From DAOMNN01 sp050486545 (GTDB lineage Bacteria > Pseudomonadota > Gammaproteobacteria > Burkholderiales > Rhodocyclaceae): 8,483 nt of DNA. Below, piece by piece: positions 1-7,514 of this stretch (the first letter of the stretch is position 1; each line of letters begins with the position of its first letter). The notes beneath the pieces are model-generated. The model was not told the origin of the DNA. It ran no database searches and saw only the letters and a program-made list of their open reading frames with translations. The stretch covers positions 1-8,483 of the forward strand of contig JBJHDM010000096.1 in the NCBI GenBank assembly GCA_050486545.1. The letters are read 5' to 3'. The translations under genes were made by a program, and so were the position numbers.

Positions 1-270
1 ACCCTCGAACCGCTCGGACGGCGACTCGTGGGACTCTGGTTTTCGGCCAGGGAGGCGTGGGAGCTGGAACTGGACGACGGCATGGTCATCCTGCTCGGAC
101 GCGACCAGGACCGTGCACCGATCGGTGCACGCCTGAAGCGTTTCGTCAAAGCATGGCCCGAGGCGCGGGACGTGCTCGGCAAGGAAGTCGCCATCGCCGA
201 TCTTCGTTACCAGCAGGGCTTTGCCCTGACCCCGGCAGGAATGGACCAAGCAGCTAAAGGCGGGCAATGA
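1..270 (+). CDS. ftsQ: FtsQ cell division protein, C-terminal part (5' end outside window)
   Basis: The 89 visible residues are the end of the periplasmic beta domain of FtsQ. FtsQ is a single-pass inner-membrane divisome protein that recruits FtsB and FtsL. The recognisable landmarks are the strand SAREAWELELDDGM, the leucine-glycine-arginine that follows, the helix ARLKRFVKAWPE and the strand DLRYQQGFAL near the end. In E. coli FtsQ the equivalent DLRY tyrosine lies in the region that contacts FtsB (family knowledge). The frame is open from base 1, so the gene starts upstream of the window. Its stop codon overlaps the ftsA start as ATGA, which suggests translational coupling. Identity rests on both the sequence pattern and its position directly before ftsA. 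Confidence 0.93.
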   Translation, partial: TLEPLGRRLVGLWFSAREAWELELDDGMVILLGRDQDRAPIGARLKRFVKAWPEARDVLGKEVAIADLRYQQGFALTPAGMDQAAKGGQ

Positions 271-1496
271 GCAAGGAATACAAGGATCTGATCGTCGGAC
301 TGGACATCGGCACCTCGAAGGTGACCTGCATGGTCGCGGAGGTCAAGCCGGACGGCCGTCTGGATGTCGTCGGGCTCGGCACGCATCCGATGAGCGGGTT
401 GAAGCGCGGCGTAGTCGTGAATATCGAGGCCACCGTCGATGCAATCTCGCGGGTGGTGCAGGAGGTCGAGTTGATGGCCGACTGCAAGATCCGCGACGTG
501 TATACCGGCATCGCGGGCAGCCACATCAAGAGCTTCAACTCGAACGGCATGGTCGCGATCAAGGACAAGGAAGTCTCGCCGATGGACGTCGAGCGGGTCA
601 TCGAGGTTGCCCGGGCGATGCCGATTCCGGCCGAGCAGCAGATCCTGCACATCCTGACCCAGGAGTTCATCATCGACGGGCAGGGCGGTGTGCGCGAGCC
701 GATCGGCATGAGCGGCGTGAAGCTCGAGGTCAAGGTCCACATCGTCACCGGCGCGGTCTCGGCGGCCCAGAACGTGGTCAAGTGCGTGCGCCGCTGTGGC
801 CTCGAGGTGATGGACCTGATCCTGCAGCCGCTGGCGTCGAGCTATGCCGTACTCACCGAAGACGAGAAGGATCTCGGCGTGTGTCTCGTCGATGTCGGGG
901 GTGGCACGGCCGACATCGCCGTGTTCACGCAGGGCGCGATCCGCCATACCGCGGTGTTGCCGGTTGCCGGTGACCAGATCACCAACGACATCGCGATGGC
1001 CTTGCGCACCCCTACCTCCGAAGCCGAGGAGCTCAAGATCCGCCGTGGCGTCGCGATGCATGCGATGGCCGATCCTGAAGAGATGATCGAAGTGCCGGGG
1101 GTCGGAGATCGGCCGCCCCGGCCCCTGTCGCGGCAACGCCTGGCCGACGTCATCGAGCCACGCGTATCCGAGCTGTTCGAGCTGGTTCAGGCCGAGTTGC
1201 GGCGCAGCGGGTACGAGGAGCTGCTGTCGTCGGGCATCGTGCTGACCGGCGGATCCTCCGTGATGCGGGGCATGGTGGAGTTGGGGGAGGAGGTGTTTCA
1301 CATGCCGGTTCGGGTCGGCGCCCCGCAGTACGACGGCGGGCTGGCCGATGTCGTATGCCAGCCCTACTACGCAACCGCGATGGGTCTGGTGATGGAAGGT
1401 GCGGCACAGCGGCGACGCGGCATCATGGCGCGCGAAACGCGCAGTCTGCGGCAAGTGTTCGGGAAGATGAAATCGTGGCTGGAACGGAATTTCTGA
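267..1496 (+). CDS. ftsA: FtsA, actin-like membrane tether of the Z ring
   Basis: FtsA is an actin/Hsp70-fold ATPase that anchors FtsZ filaments to the inner membrane and recruits later divisome proteins. At 409 residues it is of normal length. The phosphate-1 motif GLDIGTSK is at residues 11-18, the phosphate-2 motif DVGGGTADIAVF at 209-220 and the adenosine motif around GIVLTGGSSVMRG at 323-335. The FtsA-specific 1C domain lies at roughly 85-165. The last 18 residues (from R392) form a basic amphipathic helix with Leu, Val, Phe, Met and Trp on one face, the expected membrane-targeting sequence. The start ATG shares bases with the ftsQ stop (ATGA), and an AAAGG at 256-260 sits 6 nt upstream. 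No defects are seen. The opening residues MSKEYKDLIVGLDIGTSKV resemble betaproteobacterial FtsA as I recall it. Confidence 0.98.
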   Translation: MSKEYKDLIVGLDIGTSKVTCMVAEVKPDGRLDVVGLGTHPMSGLKRGVVVNIEATVDAISRVVQEVELMADCKIRDVYTGIAGSHIKSFNSNGMVAIKDKEVSPMDVERVIEVARAMPIPAEQQILHILTQEFIIDGQGGVREPIGMSGVKLEVKVHIVTGAVSAAQNVVKCVRRCGLEVMDLILQPLASSYAVLTEDEKDLGVCLVDVGGGTADIAVFTQGAIRHTAVLPVAGDQITNDIAMALRTPTSEAEELKIRRGVAMHAMADPEEMIEVPGVGDRPPRPLSRQRLADVIEPRVSELFELVQAELRRSGYEELLSSGIVLTGGSSVMRGMVELGEEVFHMPVRVGAPQYDGGLADVVCQPYYATAMGLVMEGAAQRRRGIMARETRSLRQVFGKMKSWLERNF

Positions 1497-1540
1497 GCCG
1501 ATGACGTGGTGATCGGCAGGACTGGAATGGGTTCCTGTTC

Positions 1541-1587
1541 TTGCCCTTTATTTAGTAGTAGACTTTACTGACAATACTAGATATAGG
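1541..1587 (+). promoter_or_regulatory. Candidate ftsZ promoter region in an AT-rich gap
   Basis: Between ftsA and ftsZ, bases 1541-1590 contain only 16 G or C out of 50, in sharp contrast to the GC-rich flanks. Two sigma70-like pairs can be read here: TTGCCC (1541-1546) with TTTACT (1564-1569), 17-bp spacer, and TAGACT (1559-1564) with TATAGG (1582-1587), 17-bp spacer. Each box matches consensus at only four of six positions, so the exact start is uncertain. Extra promoters close to ftsZ, inside the ftsQA region, are well known in other proteobacteria. Confidence 0.45.
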
Positions 1588-1623
1588 GTAGGCAGGGGTT
1601 CGGTGTGCAGTAAGCTGTTAGAC

Positions 1624-1629
1624 AGGAGG
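1624..1629 (+). promoter_or_regulatory. Strong ribosome binding site of ftsZ
   Basis: AGGAGG lies 8 nt before the ftsZ ATG. It is the only near-perfect Shine-Dalgarno sequence in the window. The lpxC and secA starts show none, so this fits the high translation that FtsZ needs. It also fixes the ftsZ start at 1638. Confidence 0.85.
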
Positions 1630-1637
1630 CAGGAATC

Positions 1638-2777
1638 ATGTTTGAAATCGTTGAGAAGGAGCAGGCCGGGACCGTCATCAAGGTGATCGGTGTGGGCGGT
1701 GCCGGCGGAAACGCCGTCGACCACATGATCCGCGAAGGGGTCCAGGGCGTCGATTTTGTGGTCGCGAATACCGATGCGCAGGCCTTGCGGCGGTGCCTGG
1801 CGCCCCACAAGGTACAGCTCGGTTCGAGCGGCCTCGGGGCCGGGTCCAAGCCCGAGGCGGGTCGTGCCGCCGCACTGGATTCGCGCGATGCGATCGCCGC
1901 CGCCCTCGAAGGCGCCCACATGTGCTTCATCACCGGCGGGATGGGCGGGGGAACCGGTACCGGTGCAGCCCCGGTCGTTGCCGAGATCGCGAAGGAAATG
2001 GGCGTGCTGACCGTCGCGGTCGTGACCAAGCCGTTCGACTTCGAGAACCGCCTGCGGGTGGCCGAAAGCGGCGTCGACGACCTGTCTCGCCATGTCGATT
2101 CGCTGATCATCGTGCTCAACGACAAGCTGCTCGAAGTCTTTGGCGATGATGCCGGTTTCGAGGACTGCTTCCGTTCGGCCGACAACGTGCTGAAGAACGC
2201 CGTGGGCGGAATCGCCGAGATCATCAACGTCCCGGGTCTGGTCAACGTCGACTTCCAGGATGTGCGCACGGCCATGGGTGAAATGGGTCGGGCGATGATG
2301 GGATCGGCCGAGGCCTCCGGTGTGGATCGCGCGCGGATCGCCGCCGAACAGGCCGCCGTCAGTCCCCTGCTCGAGGGTACCGAACTGTCCGGTGCGCGCT
2401 GCGTGCTGATCAACATCACAGCGAGCCGTTCGCTGAAGATGTCCGAGGTGCGCGACGCAGTCAAGACGGTGCAGGCCTTTGCCGCACCTGAAGCCTTCGT
2501 CAAGTACGGGACGGTCTTCGAGGAGTCGATGGAGGATCGCGTGCGCGTCACCGTCGTCGCCACAGGGCTGGGCACACCGTCGGCTTCTGCCCGCCAGCCG
2601 GTCATGCAGGTGGTCCAGGGGACCGGAACCTACGGGCCGGTGGGCGGCGCGCAGATGGCCGATCTCGATGTACCCGCGGTCATTCGCAGCGGCCGGCGCA
2701 CCACGGTCGAGGCGATGAGCGCGAACGGCATGGGTACCTACGACATCCCGGCGTTCCTGCGCAAACAGGCCGACTGA
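1638..2777 (+). CDS. ftsZ: FtsZ, tubulin-like division GTPase
   Basis: FtsZ polymerises in a GTP-dependent way at midcell and forms the scaffold of the divisome. The protein has 379 residues, close to E. coli FtsZ. The N-terminal GTP-binding loop GVGGAGGNAV is at residues 18-27 and the tubulin signature GGGTGTG at 103-109. The T7 synergy loop is NVDFQDVR at 203-210, carrying the acidic residues D205 and D208 that complete the active site of the next subunit. The end DIPAFLRKQAD (369-379) is the conserved tail that binds FtsA and ZipA, joined to the core by a moderate linker from about 315. Compared with E. coli, the stretch after VQLG (about 59-65) is a few residues shorter, a form I recall from betaproteobacteria. 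The residue before GMGGGTGTG is Gly100, where Ala is more usual. A strong AGGAGG precedes the ATG. Confidence 0.98.
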   Translation: MFEIVEKEQAGTVIKVIGVGGAGGNAVDHMIREGVQGVDFVVANTDAQALRRCLAPHKVQLGSSGLGAGSKPEAGRAAALDSRDAIAAALEGAHMCFITGGMGGGTGTGAAPVVAEIAKEMGVLTVAVVTKPFDFENRLRVAESGVDDLSRHVDSLIIVLNDKLLEVFGDDAGFEDCFRSADNVLKNAVGGIAEIINVPGLVNVDFQDVRTAMGEMGRAMMGSAEASGVDRARIAAEQAAVSPLLEGTELSGARCVLINITASRSLKMSEVRDAVKTVQAFAAPEAFVKYGTVFEESMEDRVRVTVVATGLGTPSASARQPVMQVVQGTGTYGPVGGAQMADLDVPAVIRSGRRTTVEAMSANGMGTYDIPAFLRKQAD

Positions 2778-2802
2778 CGCCCCTCGTCTTCCTGCCTGCA
2801 GT

Positions 2803-2854
2803 ACGGGCGCTCGCGTGTGGACCTTCCTGCCTCCGGTCCGCAGCGGGCGCCCGT
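2803..2854 (+). repeat. Long imperfect inverted repeat downstream of ftsZ
   Basis: The left arm (2803-2823) and right arm (2835-2854) can pair over 20 positions with one bulged G at 2815 and an 11-nt loop (2824-2834). The arm ends are ACGGGCGC at 2803-2810 and GCGCCCGT at 2847-2854, and the loop-closing pairs are GGACC and GGTCC. The only two non-Watson-Crick positions are T2811 opposite G2846 and T2818 opposite G2840, both of which become G-U pairs in RNA. The hairpin starts 25 nt after the ftsZ stop. It may protect the 3' end of the ftsZ transcript or end transcription. It lacks a U-tract directly after the stem, so on its own it is not a classical terminator. Confidence 0.6.
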
Positions 2855-2879
2855 CCGCGTTTCACGGGCGTCTCGTCTT
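2845..2879 (+). terminator. Possible ftsZ terminator hairpin, competing with the upstream stem
   Basis: CGCCCGT (2848-2854) and ACGGGCG (2864-2870) form a perfect 7-bp stem with a 9-nt loop. In RNA it can be extended by three pairs (two of them G-U) to 2845-2873. A pyrimidine-rich TCTCGTCTT follows (2871-2879), an imperfect U-tract. The left arm overlaps the right arm of the 2803-2854 hairpin, so the two structures exclude one another. The call is tentative because GC-rich sequence often yields such stems by chance. Confidence 0.35.
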
Positions 2880-2933
2880 GCACGCCGCAGCGCTCGAGTG
2901 CGCCCATAGGCTCGTTCAATGAAGTGGTTCGGC

Positions 2934-2960
2934 TTGCGGCAACGACCCACGTGTTAGAAT
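2934..2960 (+). promoter_or_regulatory. Candidate lpxC promoter with extended -10
   Basis: TAGAAT at 2955-2960 matches the -10 consensus at five of six positions and is preceded by TGT (2952-2954), an extended -10. A weak -35, TTGCGG at 2934-2939, stands 15 bp upstream. The predicted transcript would begin near 2967 and give a leader of about 20 nt before the lpxC ATG at 2987. This also argues against a longer lpxC reading from the GTG at 2924, which would place the promoter inside the coding region. Confidence 0.5.
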
Positions 2961-2986
2961 TGGCGCCATCAGAAATCGACTCGACC

Positions 2987-3907
2987 ATGATCAGGCAACG
3001 CACACTCAAGTCCATCGTACGCACGACGGGGGTCGGACTCCACGGAGGCCGCAAGGTCCACATGGTGTTGCGACCCGCGGCTCCCGACACCGGGATCGTC
3101 TTCCACCGGGTCGACCTCGTGCCGCCCGTATCGCTCCAGGCCGATCCGTATGCGGTCTGCGATACGCGGATGTGTTCGGGCCTCGAACATCCGGGAGGCG
3201 CCAAGGTCGCCACCGTCGAACACCTGATGTCGGCTCTGGCCGGGCTCGGGATCGACAACGTGCATGTCGATGTCGATGCACCCGAGATCCCGATCCTGGA
3301 CGGCAGTTCTGCGCCTTTCGTGTTTCTGCTTCGATCCGCGGGACTCGAGGAACAGAACGTGCCCAAGCGCTTCCTCCGTGTGAAACGTGCGGTCGAGGTG
3401 CGCGAGGGCGACAAGTGGGTGCGATTGGACCCCCACGACGGCTTCCGTCTGAGTTTTTCGATCGTCTTCAATCATCCTGCGATCGACAGCACCGCGACCA
3501 GCGTCACGATCGATTTCGCCGCCCAGTCCTACGAGCGCGACGTGTCCCGTGCGCGCACCTTCGGTTTCATGCAGGACGTGGAGTTCATGCGCGCCAACGG
3601 CCTCGCACTGGGAGGGAGCCTGGGCAACGCCATCGTCATGGATGAGTATCGGGTGCTCAACGCCGAAGGCCTGCGCTACGCGGACGAGTTCGTGAAGCAC
3701 AAGGTGCTCGACGCGATCGGTGACCTGTACCTGTGCGGCCGTCCGCTACTGGCTGCGTATTCCGCGCACAAGGCCGGGCATGCGATGAACAATCAGCTCC
3801 TTCGTGCCCTGCTCGAGGACCGAACCGCATGGGACATCGTGACCTTCGAGGAGACGGCGCTTGCGCCGGCATCGGTAAGCCGGCAGTTCGCGCTGCCGGC
3901 CGCCTGA
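2987..3907 (+). CDS. lpxC: LpxC, UDP-3-O-acyl-N-acetylglucosamine deacetylase
   Basis: LpxC is the cytoplasmic zinc amidase that performs the committed step of lipid A synthesis, removing acetate from UDP-3-O-acyl-GlcNAc. The 306-residue product matches E. coli length, and its key residues fall at the E. coli positions. The zinc ligands are H79 (in ATVEHL), H238 (in FVKHKVLD) and D242. E78 and H265 (in HKAGH) are the catalytic acid/base residues, and T191 sits in RARTFGF. The start at 2987 gives MIRQRTLKSIVRTTGVGLHGG, the family N-terminus. The frame stays open to a GTG at 2924, but those 21 extra residues have no family counterpart. No Shine-Dalgarno sequence is evident. The C-terminus is apolar (FALPAA), recalling the E. 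coli LpxC tail recognised by the FtsH protease, though regulation by FtsH here is inference only. Confidence 0.98.
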   Translation: MIRQRTLKSIVRTTGVGLHGGRKVHMVLRPAAPDTGIVFHRVDLVPPVSLQADPYAVCDTRMCSGLEHPGGAKVATVEHLMSALAGLGIDNVHVDVDAPEIPILDGSSAPFVFLLRSAGLEEQNVPKRFLRVKRAVEVREGDKWVRLDPHDGFRLSFSIVFNHPAIDSTATSVTIDFAAQSYERDVSRARTFGFMQDVEFMRANGLALGGSLGNAIVMDEYRVLNAEGLRYADEFVKHKVLDAIGDLYLCGRPLLAAYSAHKAGHAMNNQLLRALLEDRTAWDIVTFEETALAPASVSRQFALPAA

Positions 3908-3917
3908 GATCCGCGCG

Positions 3918-4106
3918 ATGCTGATTGTCCGGCTTTTCGCGCTCCTTGCCTTGCTCGGCGTTGGCGGAACGCTTCTGGCCTGGCTGCTGACCGGCGACAC
4001 CCGTTACCGGCGCTGGGCCTGGCTCCTGTTCCAGGGGGCCGTTGCCATTCTCGTCGTGCTCATGATCCTGTTCGCGATCGAGCGGATTGCTACCCCGCTT
4101 CCCTGA
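3918..4106 (+). CDS. Small two-helix membrane protein, function unknown
   Basis: The 62-residue product has two hydrophobic segments, about residues 3-25 and 33-55. They are separated by a short polar, basic loop (GDTRYRRWAW), which suggests both termini face the periplasm by the positive-inside rule. No catalytic motif or cysteine is present. It starts 10 bp after the lpxC stop on the same strand, so it is probably co-transcribed with lpxC. No clear Shine-Dalgarno sequence is seen, which leaves coupling to lpxC termination as a likely route of translation. I recall similar short hydrophobic proteins next to lpxC in betaproteobacteria, which supports a real gene, but no function is known to me. 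It is not SecM: there is no signal peptide followed by an arrest motif. Confidence 0.72.
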   Translation: MLIVRLFALLALLGVGGTLLAWLLTGDTRYRRWAWLLFQGAVAILVVLMILFAIERIATPLP

Positions 4107-4178
4107 CCACCTCCGGCACCTTCACCTTGCATCCAGTTTGCAGCTGTGCCGTCGGGTACACGCCTTCGCTTCGGGAGT

Positions 4179-4616
4179 TCAGTCGCCGCGCCGGCTCCTG
4201 GCGAGCAATCGCTCGATGGATTCGCGCAACGGGGCATCGGGCGGCAGCGATTCGGCAAAGGATTCGAGGCTCTTCTGCCCGCTTTCCGGAAGGGTTCTCG
4301 CCACGCGATCCGGCTGCGCCGAGACCGGATCCGCCAGGCTGACCCTCACCTGGATCTTGCCCAGGACCGTACCGTCCTGCGCGAATTGCTCGAGGAGGCT
4401 TGGCACGGTCTGCTTCAGGCGGGCCGCTGCGGCGCCGTTGCGTGCGAGCAGCACCAGCGTATCGCCCTTCAGGTTCGCGACTGCACACACTCCCGCAAGC
4501 TGTGGTGGCAGCAGGCGCTCGAGCTGGCCTTGAAGCCGTCGCAGACGGGCTGCGTGATCGTGCAGGCGTTCGAGGGTCTCGCCTCGATCGAGGAAGCCCT
4601 GCAAGGAACGGGTCAT
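4179..4616 (-). CDS. dciA: DciA-like DUF721 protein, probable helicase loader or partner
   Basis: The 145-residue product matches the DUF721/DciA pattern. A helical start (LERLHDHAARLRRLQGQLERLLPPQLAGVC, roughly residues 14-43) leads into a KH-like segment (VANLKGDTLVLLARNGAAAARLKQTVPSLLEQF, roughly 46-78). A strand with IQVRV follows at about 87-91, and then a polar, charged, probably disordered tail. DciA is the ancestral bacterial partner that helps load DnaB onto DNA, replaced by DnaC in E. coli (family knowledge). Only one start is possible: a TAG lies in frame about 9 codons upstream of the ATG, with no alternative start between. No Shine-Dalgarno sequence is visible. The gene converges on the small membrane gene (72-bp gap) and diverges from secA (133-bp gap). 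Divergent family members make the exact role less certain than the family. Confidence 0.78.
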   Translation of the reverse strand: MTRSLQGFLDRGETLERLHDHAARLRRLQGQLERLLPPQLAGVCAVANLKGDTLVLLARNGAAAARLKQTVPSLLEQFAQDGTVLGKIQVRVSLADPVSAQPDRVARTLPESGQKSLESFAESLPPDAPLRESIERLLARSRRGD

Positions 4617-4646
4617 CGGTCGTCTGCCGCTGGTCTGGATCTATCG

Positions 4647-4675
4647 ATGGTATGCAGCCGCGTTCGACCGCGCAA
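4647..4675 (-). promoter_or_regulatory. Candidate dciA promoter (minus strand)
   Basis: Read on the minus strand, TTGCGC (4675-4670) and TACCAT (4652-4647) are separated by 17 bp. Each matches its sigma70 consensus box at four of six positions. The -10 ends about 30 bp before the dciA ATG at 4616, a normal leader length. It lies back to back with the candidate secA promoter. The boxes are weak, so support is modest. Confidence 0.35.
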
Positions 4676-4686
4676 CCGGGACATGC

Positions 4687-4716
4687 TTCGGGCGTGAAGG
4701 GGTGCCATGCTAAACT
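4687..4716 (+). promoter_or_regulatory. Candidate secA promoter with extended -10
   Basis: TAAACT (4711-4716) is preceded by TGC (4708-4710), an extended -10. TTCGGG (4687-4692) is a weak -35 with an 18-bp spacer. Transcription would start near 4723 and leave about 27 nt before the secA ATG. That leader has no Shine-Dalgarno sequence. The -35 stands 11 bp from that of the divergent dciA promoter. Confidence 0.4.
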
Positions 4717-4749
4717 ACCGGTTTTGCCGAATCGACCTCATACACATCC

Positions 4750-7476
<2,727 letters not shown>

Positions 7477-7514
7477 GCGTGCTCATGCCTTCCGCGTAAT
7501 CGAGCAGGTTGCGT

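Noticed and set aside
207..1454. A 415-codon open frame on the minus strand across ftsA
   Set aside because: The same codon-register effect as over secA. The His- and Asp-rich composition is that of a reverse-complement shadow, and FtsA motifs are complete on the plus strand.
2924..2986. A longer lpxC starting at the GTG at 2924
   Set aside because: The additional 21 residues have no match to LpxC, whose conserved start is MIRQRTLKS at 2987. The candidate promoter would also fall within the extension.
2680..3471. A 263-codon minus-strand frame spanning the ftsZ-lpxC gap and half of lpxC
   Set aside because: The product is low-complexity and Arg/Ser/Thr-rich, overlaps two certain genes, and lacks a recognisable motif or start signal.
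4114..4151. A possible bidirectional terminator, CGGCAC (4114-4119) with GTGCCG (4146-4151), in the convergent gap
   Set aside because: The stem is only 6 bp with a 26-nt loop, and there is no T-run on either strand. It is too weak to call, although a terminator would be expected here.
4090..4178. A possible remnant of the M23 peptidase gene I recall near secA in some relatives
   Set aside because: No frame here or in the 133-bp gap before secA shows the M23 zinc motifs. The space is too short, and there is no sign of a broken gene.
4146..4697. A plus-strand frame of 183 codons opposite the DUF721 gene
   Set aside because: The minus-strand product has a coherent DUF721 pattern, whereas this one reads as compositional shadow and runs through the divergent promoter region.
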